38,443 nucleotides of DNA from Paralactobacillus_A sp963926925 (GTDB lineage: Bacteria; Bacillota; Bacilli; Lactobacillales; Lactobacillaceae), in the NCBI GenBank assembly GCA_963926925.1, contig CAWUZD010000034.1, forward strand, positions 1 through 38,443, given 5' to 3'. The position numbers and the translations under genes were made by a program. This document shows, one piece after another, positions 23,118-33,200 of this stretch. Each line of letters opens with the position of its first letter. Within the stretch, counting starts at the first letter, position 1. Below the pieces are notes generated by a model that was given only the letters and a program-made list of their open reading frames with translations, was not told the DNA's origin and did not search any database.

Positions 23118-24335
23118 TTACATTTTTCGATAATTAATAGTTACTTCTTGTGCTAAATTAGTAACTTCTGAATTGGGACGTAAAATATTAACAGCCGGCC
23201 AGTCAGTTACTTGAAAGAAGTTAATGGCAAATGGCATCCCCACTTGTAACTTTGGTGTAATCACATACTTATTATAAATATTACGCGCAAGCGTTGGCAT
23301 GTATTTTGATGTCGGTCGATTACCTAACATAATAAAGGCATTTTGACCATTTTGACTAATTACTAACGCTGATTCAAAGCCGGCAATTAAACCATGACTC
23401 CAATAATATTTTTCGGTATTGTGAATACCACCTACATAATAATCATGCGGATACTGAATACCATTACGTAATTGCTGTAAAGCCGTTAAATCAATAAACT
23501 CGCCCTGACAAATTCCTTTTTGAATTTGATAAAGTGTCCAGATATTAAAATACGTATCTGCTGCTCCTAATTCGTAACTAGCAATTCGTGGCGCTTCACG
23601 AATCGCCCAATCATAATTTGGCAAAACATCATTCTTATCAAAAACATACCCACAAGTTGCATTACTTTGACTATTAAATGTTCCAAAAAAACCTGCTTGA
23701 CTAGGCGAATATGCAGTTAAAAAGGTTTTATAAAACAACATTTGATAGCTTTGATGTGTAATTTTACTTAATATCTCTGCTAAAATTACATAATTAACAT
23801 CTTGGTAATCAAAATCACCAGTATCTTTAACCTGCAAATTATGCTCAATAAAATGTGACAATTGTGTTGGTGTCATTGCATGCATTGGTAAGTTAGCTAA
23901 TTGTAATCCTGAACGCATATCTAACAACATTCGAATGGTAATATTTTTACTATTCGGAATTTGTGGATAATACTTAGCAAGCACATCATCAAGTTGTAAA
24001 TGTTTGGCCTGGACTTGTTGCATTACCAAAACGGCCGTTAGCGTTTTTTGCATTGAACCAATTTGATAAAGCATCTGGGATTGGTTACGAATATTAGCTT
24101 GATAATTTGCATAACCAAAATTTTGAACATAAATTGGTTGACCATTATGAACTGCAAGTACTGTACCACTGAAATGCTGTTGGTGTAACTTTTGATCAAT
24201 TTTAACAATTGATTGTGATGCTAATACTTGTGTTGTTGCAGCATAAGTTAGTCGTGGAAAAAGCATCCCCAGCATAAAACTGCTTATTATTATCAAAAAA
24301 TATTTTATTTTAATAAGTAGTCGTTCTCTTTCCAT
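23118..24335 (-). CDS. Exported serine hydrolase, beta-lactamase/class C PBP family
   Basis: A member of the serine beta-lactamase-like fold (PF00144 type), often D-amino-acid peptidases or esterases acting on envelope substrates. The 405-residue product has an N-terminal membrane or signal segment (about 12-33), the catalytic SMQK (Ser94-Lys97), a second-box YQD (177-179) where Tyr-x-Asn is usual, and SHGLIAGF near residue 320 in place of the KTG/HxG box. The fold and nucleophile are clear; the substrate is not. It lies 14 bases after mnaA and is probably co-transcribed with it. It is not the acquired resistance type of beta-lactamase as far as I can tell. Confidence 0.85.
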   Translation of the reverse strand: MERERLLIKIKYFLIIISSFMLGMLFPRLTYAATTQVLASQSIVKIDQKLHQQHFSGTVLAVHNGQPIYVQNFGYANYQANIRNQSQMLYQIGSMQKTLTAVLVMQQVQAKHLQLDDVLAKYYPQIPNSKNITIRMLLDMRSGLQLANLPMHAMTPTQLSHFIEHNLQVKDTGDFDYQDVNYVILAEILSKITHQSYQMLFYKTFLTAYSPSQAGFFGTFNSQSNATCGYVFDKNDVLPNYDWAIREAPRIASYELGAADTYFNIWTLYQIQKGICQGEFIDLTALQQLRNGIQYPHDYYVGGIHNTEKYYWSHGLIAGFESALVISQNGQNAFIMLGNRPTSKYMPTLARNIYNKYVITPKLQVGMPFAINFFQVTDWPAVNILRPNSEVTNLAQEVTINYRKM

Positions 24336-24349
24336 ACTTCATCTCGTTA

Positions 24350-25468
24350 TTATTTTTTATTAGCAAAGTATGTTTTAATTGCTTGTAAAATTCGTTCAGA
24401 AGCATGACCATCACCATATGGATTATGTGCTTGTGCCATTTTTTGATACTCATCATGATTTTCTAATAACTTTGTCATTTCTTGTTTTACATTATCATAA
24501 TTTGTACCAATTAACTTCAATGTTCCAGCGGCAACACCTTCAGGACGTTCAGTAGTATTACGTAATACTAATACTGGTTTTTCTAAAGATGGTGCTTCTT
24601 CTTGAACACCACCTGAATCAGTCATAATAAAGTAAGCGCGTGCTTCTAAATTATGGAAATCAACAACATCTAATGGTGCTATTAAATGAATGCGTGAATC
24701 ATCACCAAGAATATCATGAGCAGTCTTTTGCACTTCAGGGCTTAAATGTACTGGGTAAATTACATCAAGATCAGGATGTGCATCAACAACATCACGAATA
24801 GCCTTAAAAGTTTCTTCCATTGGTTTTCCTTGATTTTCACGCCGATGCATTGTTAACAAAATAAACTTATGTCCTGGTGCAATTTCATCTAATACCTGAT
24901 GATGATAACCTTCATTAACCGTGTAATGTAAAGCATCAATAATGGTATTACCAGTCACATAAATATTTTTAGCGGGATGATTTTCCTTTAATAAGTTATC
25001 TTTACTAGTTTGCGTTGGTGCAAAATACAAATCACTAAGAACATCAGTTAATTGCCGATTCATTTCTTCAGGGAATGGTGAATACTTATTCCATGTTCTT
25101 AAACCAGCTTCAACATGTCCGAGTGTTTTTTGATGATAAAAAGCACTTAAAGCTGCTGAAAAAGTAGTTGTTGTATCACCGTGTACCAAAATAATATCTG
25201 GTTGTACAGTTGTGATCACATCATCTAAACGATTTAAAACCCGTGTTGTAATCATACTTAACGTTTGATTAGGAGCCATGACATGCAAATCATAATCAGG
25301 TTTAATATGAAAAATATCCAAAACTTGATCTAACATTTGCCGGTGTTGTTCGGTTACCACCGTAATATTTTCAAAATCTGGAGATTTTTGTAAAGCAAGC
25401 ACCAAAGGTGCCATTTTAATCGCTTCTGGACGTGTACCAAAAACAACCATTACTTTAATTGGTTTCAT
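24350..25468 (-). CDS. mnaA: UDP-N-acetylglucosamine 2-epimerase (non-hydrolysing)
   Basis: The enzyme interconverts UDP-GlcNAc and UDP-ManNAc, supplying ManNAc for teichoic-acid linkage units or polysaccharide. The 372-residue product begins with FGTRPEAIKMAPL (10-22). Asp98, Glu120, Glu134 and His208 line up with the catalytic Asp95, Glu117, Glu131 and His213 of E. coli WecB. The C-terminal nucleotide-binding segment DSGGVQEEAPSL is intact. The ATG is preceded by GAGGTG about 11 bases upstream; that Shine-Dalgarno sequence lies in a 22-base tandem duplication. The serine hydrolase gene follows by 14 bases. Confidence 0.96.
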   Translation of the reverse strand: MKPIKVMVVFGTRPEAIKMAPLVLALQKSPDFENITVVTEQHRQMLDQVLDIFHIKPDYDLHVMAPNQTLSMITTRVLNRLDDVITTVQPDIILVHGDTTTTFSAALSAFYHQKTLGHVEAGLRTWNKYSPFPEEMNRQLTDVLSDLYFAPTQTSKDNLLKENHPAKNIYVTGNTIIDALHYTVNEGYHHQVLDEIAPGHKFILLTMHRRENQGKPMEETFKAIRDVVDAHPDLDVIYPVHLSPEVQKTAHDILGDDSRIHLIAPLDVVDFHNLEARAYFIMTDSGGVQEEAPSLEKPVLVLRNTTERPEGVAAGTLKLIGTNYDNVKQEMTKLLENHDEYQKMAQAHNPYGDGHASERILQAIKTYFANKK

Positions 25469-25478
25469 ATATAATTAC

Positions 25479-25522
25479 ACCTCTTTTTATTAATAATTAT
25501 ACCTCTTTTTATTAATAATTAT
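25479..25522. repeat. Perfect 22-base tandem duplication upstream of mnaA
   Basis: The 22 bases at 25479-25500 are repeated exactly at 25501-25522. Each copy contains, on the minus strand, the AAAGAGGT sequence that serves as the mnaA Shine-Dalgarno. The junction also gives TATAAT. This looks like a recent slippage duplication. Confidence 0.92.
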
Positions 25523-25574
25523 ATATGTTAACCACTTTTCTAAAAAGTTATCACGCTTAAATTTTAAGCAAAAT

Positions 25575-25603
25575 AAAAAGAGCACATTGAATGTGCTCTT
25601 TTT
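25575..25603 (-). terminator. Terminator after tRNA-Gln
   Basis: A stem of 13 bp (25575-25587 with 25591-25603) with a very short loop and a T-run on the minus strand lies 6 bases past the tRNA 3' end. It separates the tRNA from mnaA. Confidence 0.82.
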
Positions 25604-25609
25604 ATTAGT

Positions 25610-25680
25610 TGGGATAGTAGGATTCGAACCTACGCATAAAGGAGTCAAAGTCCTTTGCCTTACCGCTTGGCCATATCCCA
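25610..25680 (-). tRNA. tRNA-Gln (anticodon UUG)
   Basis: A 71-base cloverleaf on the minus strand with acceptor TGGGATA/TATCCCA, D-stem GCC/GGC, anticodon loop CTTTGAC (anticodon TTG) and T-stem GTAGG/CCTAC. CCA is not encoded. It is transcribed alone between the promoter at 25698-25726 and the terminator at 25575-25603. Confidence 0.95.
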
Positions 25681-25697
25681 ATAAATTTTACATTATT

Positions 25698-25726
25698 AAT
25701 TTACTATTAATTTTCATTTTTGTCAA
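25698..25726 (-). promoter_or_regulatory. Promoter of tRNA-Gln
   Basis: The minus strand carries a perfect TTGACA (25726-25721), a 17-base spacer and TAAATT (25703-25698), with the tRNA 5' end about 18 bases further on. Confidence 0.68.
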
Positions 25727-25767
25727 TGATTTTAATTTAAAATTGGTAATTTATTTTGAGGTGTTTT

Positions 25768-26474
25768 ATGTTAATTATAATGTATATTATTATTTTCTTT
25801 GCTGGTGCAAGTTTAGCTTCATTTGTTCAAGTATTTGCAGAACGACTTTATTTTCATTATCCTTTGCTATATTCACATTCCTTTTGCTTTCATTGTCACC
25901 AAAAAATAAAATACTATGATCTTATACCTATTTATAGTTATTTTAAACTCAAAGGGCGTTGTCGTTACTGCAAATATCCTATTTGTAAAACTACCCCATT
26001 TTTAGAAATTAGTAGTGGCATTATTACTATATGGACTTTTAATCAAATGCCCACATCTAAATGGCTTTTCATTGGTTTATTATGGAGTGAATTTATTTTT
26101 ATTTTTCAAACAGATTTCCAAGATAAAAGTATTTACACGATTCCGATTATTATCAACACTTTATTAATGATAATTATTCATCCTTATCATTTACAATTAT
26201 TTTCTTGTCTTTTGATTACTAGTTTCATGTTCATTTATATGCTGCTATCAAAATTTGGTATTGGCGCTGGCGATGTTTTAATTATTGCCAGGTCAGTTTA
26301 TTTTTATCATGGCAAATTATTCTCTTAGGAATTACGATTGCTTGTGGCTTATGCATCATTTATTTTGAATATTCTTATTTAAAAAAAAGCAGCAATCATC
26401 AAAAAATTGCTTTTATTCCCTTCCTTATTATTGGTTGGATAATCAGTTTTTTAACTTATCACTATTTTATATAA
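25768..26474 (+). pseudogene. comC: Prepilin peptidase (type 4 / ComC-like), frameshifted
   Basis: ComC-type peptidases cleave and methylate the pseudopilins needed for DNA uptake. The first frame (25768-26328) encodes 186 residues: membrane segments, the cytosolic zinc site with Cys40, Cys43, Cys65 and Cys68 in the pattern ELIP-like DLIPIYSYFKLKGRCRYC, Asp116 (TDFQD) and the second catalytic GAGD (166-169). It then leaves the reading frame. The missing C-terminus is in another frame from about 26289 to 26474 (SWQIILLGITIACG, then IAFIPFLIIGW). One base lost near 26288 (for example one C) explains it; restored length would be about 235 residues, normal for the family. I start at the ATG at 25768, behind GAGGTG. 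A sequencing error is possible. Confidence 0.85.
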
Positions 26475-26476
26475 AA

Positions 26477-26508
26477 AAAGGACGTCGCTAATTAGCGACG
26501 TCCTTTTA
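26477..26508. terminator. Bidirectional terminator between comC and rpoC
   Basis: A perfect palindrome with stem GGACGTCGCTA (26480-26490) and TAGCGACGTCC (26493-26503), flanked by A4 and T4. It lies just after the comC reading frame and 10 bases past the rpoC stop, so it serves both convergent units. Confidence 0.92.
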
Positions 26509-26518
26509 CTACAAATAA

Positions 26519-29500
26519 TTAGTCATTATCTGTGTTGTTTTCTTCGTTGGCTTTCATTTGTTTTTCAACATCTGAAAGAGTGTACATGTTGTTTGGATTT
26601 GGCACTTTATTAACAGTTTCTGGTTCCATGTGACGATACTTAGCCATTCCAGTACCTGCAGGAATAATCTTACCAATGATAACATTTTCCTTCAAGCCAA
26701 GTAATGGGTCGTTCTTACCACGGATAGATGCATCTGTTAATACACGTGTTGTTTCTTGGAATGAAGCAGCTGACAAGAAACTATTAGTTTCTAGAGATGC
26801 TTTTGTGATTCCGAGTAATACAGGTCTTGCGGTTGCTGGGATACCACCATTGATTAAAGTCTTGGTGTTCTTGTGACTAAAATCAGCAATATCTAGCAAT
26901 GTTCCTGGCAAGATGTCTGTATCACCTGGGTCCATTACACGTACCTTTTGTAACATTTGCCGTACCATTACTTCAACGTGTTTATCGGAAATATCAACCC
27001 CTTGCATCCGGTATACTTTTTGTACTTCAGCAAGTAAGTAATTTTCAGTTGTGATTGTGTCACATACTTGAATTAATTGCTTTGGATCAATAGAACCACT
27101 TGTCAATTTTTGACCACGTTCAATGTGTTCACCTTCTGCAACTGCTACGCTAGATGCATAAGGTACACTGTAGGTACGAGTATCGGTTTCACCTTCAACA
27201 GTGATTTCCCGAGTATGTTCAGCTGGGTTTTCATCAATAGCAGTTACTTCACCAGTAACTTCAGTGATGACAGCTTGACCTTTAGGGTTACGTGCTTCAA
27301 AGATTTCTTGGACACGAGGTAAACCTTGAGTGATATCATCGCCACCGGCAACACCACCAGTATGGAAGTTACGCATTGTCAATTGTGTACCTGGTTCACC
27401 AATTGATTGTGCGGCAACCGTACCAACAGCTTCACCGACTTCAACTTCTTCACCAGTTGCTAAGTTACGACCATAGCACTTCCGGCAAACACCGTGTTCT
27501 GCTTCACATGTGAAGACGGAGCGAATTGTTACTTCTTCTACACCTGCGTCAACAATCTTTTGAGCCATGTCTTCGTCCATTAATGTTCCCCGTGGGACAA
27601 TTACATCACCAGTCTTTGGATCTTTAACTGATTTAGCAGTGTAACGACCTACTAATCGATCATATAATCCTTCCACAATTTCATTACCATCACGAATAGC
27701 TCGTACTACTAATCCACGATCAGTACCACAATCTTCTTCACGAACGATAACGTCTTGAGCAACATCAACCAAACGACGAGTTAAGTAACCTGAGTCAGCA
27801 GTCTTCAAAGCGGTATCGGTCATACCTTTACGAGCACCGTGAGAAGACATGAACATTTCTTGGACAGATAATCCTTCACGGAAGTTTGATGTAACGGGAA
27901 CTTCCATCATACCACCGTTAGGAGCACCCATTAAACCACGCATACCGGCTAACTGAGTAAAGTTAGAAATGTTACCACGAGCACCGGAGTTACTCATCAT
28001 AACAATAGGGTTATCTGTGTTTTTACCGAAACTATCTTCTAGTTTTTGTTGAATTTCATCTTTAGCGTTATTCCAAATAGCAATAATTTGGTTATGACGT
28101 TCTTCGTTAGTAATTAAACCACGACGATATTGTTTAGCTACTAAAGCAACTTTCTTACGTGCAGCTTCAATAATTGGAGCCTTTTCCTTCAATTCAGGAA
28201 CGTCAGCAACCCCAACTGTTAAGCCAGACAATGTTGCTTGTGTGTATCCTAAAGTCTTCATATCATCCAACAAGTCAGATGTACGTTGTACTTTATATAC
28301 TTTGAATACTTGTGCAATGATGTCGCTTAAGTAACCCTTAGCAAATGGATCTGTCAATGGTGCATTGGCAATTACTGATTTAACATCTTCACCTTTGTCG
28401 ATGAAGTAGTTATCAGGAACACCATTTACAATATTGTCTTTAGTTGGTTCATTTAAGAATGGGAAGTCTTCTGGTAATACTTCATTGAATAATACCTTAC
28501 CTACAGATGTCCGCATAATCATCTTACGTTGAGCATCAGTAAATGGTTTCTTAGGCATTGATTCAACAGCTAAACCAATTCTAGTGTGTAAATGTACATC
28601 ACCATTTTGGTATGCCATAATAACTTCGTTTTTATCCTTAAATACCTTACCTTCGCCAATATCGCCCTTCTTTTCCATTGTTAAGAAGTAGTTACCTAAT
28701 ACGATATCCTGAGATGGTGTAACAATTGGTTCACCATCACGTGGTGCCAAGATATGGTGAGCAGCTAACATTAACAAACGAGCTTCAGCTTGAGCTTCAT
28801 CTGATAATGGTACGTGAATCGCCATCTGGTCACCATCGAAGTCAGCATTATAAGCTTCACATACTAATGGATGTAAACGCATAGCTTTACCATCTACTAG
28901 TACTGGTTCAAATGCTTGAATACCTAAACGGTGCAAAGTAGGAGCACGGTTTAATAGTACTGGACGTTCTTTGATAACATCATCCAACACATCCCAAACA
29001 TTGTCATCTTGACGATCAATTTGGCGACGTGCATTTTTAATGTTAGATGCTAACTTACGTTTTACTAATTCACGCATTACAAATGGCTTGAATAATTCAA
29101 GTGCCATTTCACGAGGTAAACCACATTGATAGAATTTCAATGTAGGGCCAACGTCAATAACAGAACGACCAGAATAGTCAACACGCTTACCTAATAAGTT
29201 TTGACGGAACCGACCTTGTTTACCCTTTAACATATGTGAAAGAGACTTCAATGGACGATTGCCTGGTCCTGCTACTGGACGACCACGACGGCCATTATCG
29301 ATTAATGCGTCAACAGCTTCTTGTAACATCCGTTTTTCGTTTTGAACAATAATGCTTGGTGCATTTAAGCTCAATAAACGCTTTAAACGATTGTTACGGT
29401 TGATGACACGACGATATAAGTCGTTTAAGTCAGATGTTGCAAAACGGCCACCTTCAAGTTGAACCATTGGCCGTAAATCAGGTGGGATAACTGGAATAGC

Positions 29501-30187
29501 ATCCATAACCATCCATTCAGGACGGTTACCAGATTTACGGAATGCATCTAAGATATCCAAACGACGAATAGCACGAGTCCGTTTTTGACCTTGAGCAGAC
29601 TTCAATTCTGCTTTTAATTCTTTGCATTCTTTATCAAGGTCAACATCCATCAATAATTCTTTGACAGCTTCAGCACCCATTTTAGCGTTAAAGCGGTCGC
29701 CAAATTCTTCACGTTTTTCACGATATTCGCGTTCTGTTAATAGTTGTTTCTTTTCCAAGCCTGTATCACCTGGATCGATAACAACATAAGCAGCAAAGTA
29801 AATTACTTCTTCCAAAGCGCGAGGACTCATATCCAATACCAAGCCCATCCGACTTGGAATACCTTTAAAGTACCAAATATGAGTTACAGGTGCAGCCAAT
29901 TCAATATGACCCATCCGTTCACGACGTACTTTAGAGCGTGTTACTTCAACACCGCAACGATCGCAAACAATACCCTTATAACGGATACGTTTGTATTTAC
30001 CACAAGCACATTCCCAGTCCTTTGTTGGTCCAAAAATGCGTTCATCAAATAAGCCATCACGTTCTGGCTTTAATGTTCGGTAGTTAATCGTTTCTGGTTT
30101 CTTTACTTCACCATATGACCAGCTACGAATTTTATCAGGAGATGCAATACCGATTTGCATACTTTCAAATTTATTGACGTCTATCAA
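26519..30187 (-). CDS. rpoC: DNA-directed RNA polymerase subunit beta'
   Basis: The beta' subunit holds the catalytic Mg and most of the DNA clamp. The 1222-residue product has the N-terminal zinc site (Cys60, Cys62, Cys75, Cys78), the catalytic NADFDGDQMAIH (about 455-466), the trigger loop and bridge helix region, a second zinc cluster (CEAEHGVCRKC, around 890), and a short acidic tail. The start is TTG at 30185-30187 with GAGGAGG upstream; no ATG fits. It follows rpoB by 57 bases and ends at a strong terminator. Normally the str operon (rpsL-rpsG-fusA) follows; here it does not. Confidence 0.99.
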   Translation of the reverse strand: MIDVNKFESMQIGIASPDKIRSWSYGEVKKPETINYRTLKPERDGLFDERIFGPTKDWECACGKYKRIRYKGIVCDRCGVEVTRSKVRRERMGHIELAAPVTHIWYFKGIPSRMGLVLDMSPRALEEVIYFAAYVVIDPGDTGLEKKQLLTEREYREKREEFGDRFNAKMGAEAVKELLMDVDLDKECKELKAELKSAQGQKRTRAIRRLDILDAFRKSGNRPEWMVMDAIPVIPPDLRPMVQLEGGRFATSDLNDLYRRVINRNNRLKRLLSLNAPSIIVQNEKRMLQEAVDALIDNGRRGRPVAGPGNRPLKSLSHMLKGKQGRFRQNLLGKRVDYSGRSVIDVGPTLKFYQCGLPREMALELFKPFVMRELVKRKLASNIKNARRQIDRQDDNVWDVLDDVIKERPVLLNRAPTLHRLGIQAFEPVLVDGKAMRLHPLVCEAYNADFDGDQMAIHVPLSDEAQAEARLLMLAAHHILAPRDGEPIVTPSQDIVLGNYFLTMEKKGDIGEGKVFKDKNEVIMAYQNGDVHLHTRIGLAVESMPKKPFTDAQRKMIMRTSVGKVLFNEVLPEDFPFLNEPTKDNIVNGVPDNYFIDKGEDVKSVIANAPLTDPFAKGYLSDIIAQVFKVYKVQRTSDLLDDMKTLGYTQATLSGLTVGVADVPELKEKAPIIEAARKKVALVAKQYRRGLITNEERHNQIIAIWNNAKDEIQQKLEDSFGKNTDNPIVMMSNSGARGNISNFTQLAGMRGLMGAPNGGMMEVPVTSNFREGLSVQEMFMSSHGARKGMTDTALKTADSGYLTRRLVDVAQDVIVREEDCGTDRGLVVRAIRDGNEIVEGLYDRLVGRYTAKSVKDPKTGDVIVPRGTLMDEDMAQKIVDAGVEEVTIRSVFTCEAEHGVCRKCYGRNLATGEEVEVGEAVGTVAAQSIGEPGTQLTMRNFHTGGVAGGDDITQGLPRVQEIFEARNPKGQAVITEVTGEVTAIDENPAEHTREITVEGETDTRTYSVPYASSVAVAEGEHIERGQKLTSGSIDPKQLIQVCDTITTENYLLAEVQKVYRMQGVDISDKHVEVMVRQMLQKVRVMDPGDTDILPGTLLDIADFSHKNTKTLINGGIPATARPVLLGITKASLETNSFLSAASFQETTRVLTDASIRGKNDPLLGLKENVIIGKIIPAGTGMAKYRHMEPETVNKVPNPNNMYTLSDVEKQMKANEENNTDND

Positions 30188-30244
30188 AATTCGGCCTCCT
30201 CTATTAAATCTTGCGTAATATATTATCGCAGTTACTTAACAAAA

Positions 30245-33200
30245 TTATTCATTATCTGAATCTGAATCTTCTGTGTCTGTAGTTGTACCATCAAGAGCTT
30301 GTTGTGCTTCTGCTTGTTTAGCAGCTTCTTGCGCCTTCTTTAGTTCTTGTTCTTGAGCGTATTTAGATAATGCATCAACATTATTATCGTTAGTGTCATC
30401 ATCCATATCACGTAATTCAATTTCTTTATGTTGAGCATCTAATACTTGGATGTCCAATCCTAAAGATTGTAATTCCTTGATTAATACGCGGAAGGATTCT
30501 GGTACACCTGGCTTAGGAATTTGTTCACCTTTTACGATTGCTTCGTAAGTCTTAACACGGCCAACAACATCATCTGACTTGTAAGTTAAGATTTCTTGCA
30601 ATGTGTAAGCTGCACCATAAGCTTCTAAGGCCCAAACTTCCATTTCACCAAAACGCTGACCACCAAATTGTGCTTTACCACCTAATGGTTGTTGCGTTAC
30701 TAATGAGTAAGGTCCAATAGAACGTGCATGAATCTTATCTTCAGCCATGTGTGTTAACTTCAAGTAGTACATGACACCGACAGATACACGGTTAGCAAAT
30801 GGTTCACCAGTACGGCCATCATACAAGATGCTCTTACCATCTGAAGCCATACCTGCTTCACGAATCGTATTCCATAAGTCTTTATCACGAACACCGTCAA
30901 ATACAGGAGTTGCAATATGAATACCTAACTTCCGTGCAGCCATTCCTAAGTGCAATTCAAGTACCTGTCCAATGTTCATACGTGATGGAACACCCATTGG
31001 TGAAAGTAAAATATCTACTGAAGTACCATCAGGCATGTATGGCATGTCTTCTTCTGGAACAACAACAGATACAGTACCTTTGTTACCATGACGGCCGGCC
31101 ATCTTATCGCCGACTTGTAATTTACGTTTTTGTGCAATGTAAACACGAACCATCATGTTAACACCTGGTGATAATTCATCGCCTGCTTCACGTGTGAAGA
31201 TCTTAACGTCTTGAACAATACCACCAGCACCATGAGGTACACGTAATGATGTATCACGTACTTCACGTGCTTTTTCACCGAAAATAGCATGTAACAAACG
31301 TTCTTCAGCTGATAATTCAGTAACACCTTTTGGTGTAACTTTACCAACCAAGATATCACCATCACGTACTTCAGCACCAACACGTACAATACCAAATTCG
31401 TCAAGATCTTTCAAAGCATCTTCACCGACATTTGGAATTTCACGAGTGATTTCTTCTGGTCCAAGTTTAGTATCACGTGCTTCTGATTCATATTCTTCAA
31501 TATGAATTGAAGTATATACGTCTTCTTTAACCAAACGTTCTGATAATACAATCGCGTCTTCGTAGTTGTACATGTTCCATGTCATGAATGCGATTAATGG
31601 GTTTTGACCTAAAGCCAATTCACCATTATCCATAGCTGGACCATCAGCAATTACTTCTGAAGCTTCAACTTTTTCACCATGACGTACAATTGGACGTTGA
31701 TTGTAATCCTTACCAGCATTTGAACGACGATGCTTCATCAACTTGTAAGTATCTAAAGTACCATCTTCGCGACGTACACGAATTTCTTTAGCGTCTACAT
31801 ATTCAACAACACCATCTGCTTTAGCTAAAAGTGCTGAACCAGAGTCATGAGCTGCTTGATATTCCATACCAGTACCAACCAATGGTGCATGTGGATTAAT
31901 CAATGGTACAGCTTGACGTTGCATGTTAGCACCCATTAAAGCACGGTTAGAGTCATCGTTTTCCAAGAATGGAATGCAGGCAGTAGCAACAGAAACTACT
32001 TGTTTTGGAGATACGTCCATGTAGTCAACTTTATCAGAACTAATTTCAATGTTGTCATCTTTATGACGAGCCAAAACAACTTTATCTTTAAATGTTCCAT
32101 CTTCATTTAAAGGTGAGTTTGCTTCAGCAACAATGTAATTATCTTCTTCGTCAGCTGTTAAGTAGTCAATCTTATCAGTTACTTTGTGAGTATTCCAATC
32201 AACACGACGATATGGTGTTTCTACAAAACCATATTTATTAACAACCGCATAAGTAGCTAAGTTATTAATTAAACCAATGTTAGGGCCTTCAGGTGTTTCA
32301 ATTGGACATAAACGACCATAGTGAGTGTAGTGAACGTCACGAACTTCATAACCAGCACGATCACGAGTTAAACCGCCAGGTCCTAAAGCTGATAAACGCC
32401 GCTTATGAGACAATTCGCCTAATGGGTTATTTTGGTCCATGAATTGTGATAATTGTGATGAACCAAAGAATTCTTTAACTGCAGCAACAATTGGACGAAT
32501 ATTAATCAATTGTTGTGGAGTTACTGTTTCAATATCTTGAATAGACATCCGTTCGCGAACAACACGTTCCATACGTGCTAAACCAATCCGAAATTGGTTT
32601 TGTAATAATTCGCCAACACAACGGATACGACGATTACCTAAGTGGTCAATGTCATCAGTTGATCCTAAACCTTCTTGTAAGTTCAAGAAGTAATTCATAG
32701 ATGCAATGATATCAGCTGGAGTAATATGCTTTACTTTAGCGTCAATATGGCCATTACCAATCAAGTTAACAATCTTTTCAGGATCTTTAGGTGAAACAAC
32801 TTTGATAACTTGAACAGTCATAGGATCAGTAACAACACCATCACTTGAAGGTTCAAATGTAACAGTCTTAAAGTCGTCACGATCTAAGTATGGAGATAAT
32901 TTGTCCATTAACTTACGATCAACAACATCACCTTTATTAGCAATGATTTCACCAGTATCTGGATCTGCTAATGTTTCAGCTAATGTTTGTTTTAATAAAC
33001 GGGTCTTTAAACTTAATTTCTTATTAATCTTGTAACGACCAACAGGTGCTAAATCATAGCGCTTTGGGTCAAAGAAACGTGCATAAAGTAGAGAACGTGA
33101 ACTTTCGGCAGTCTTTGGTTCACCTGGACGTAAACGTTCATAAATGTCCTTTAAGGCTTCATCAGTACGTGAGTCATCAGCATTCTTATGAACATCTTTT

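Noticed and set aside
23962..23970. Exact DnaA-box sequence TGTGGATAA
   Set aside because: It is a single copy inside the serine hydrolase coding sequence, with no cluster of boxes or AT-rich unwinding region around it, so it is most likely chance.
25490..25919. Open frames crossing tRNA-Gln (25490-25681 minus, 25587-25919 plus)
   Set aside because: They run through the tRNA, its terminator and the comC 5' end in the wrong frame.
25768..26474. Reading the comC frame change as programmed frameshifting
   Set aside because: There is no slippery heptamer or downstream structure at 26280-26300, and programmed shifts are not known in this family; mutation or sequencing error is simpler.
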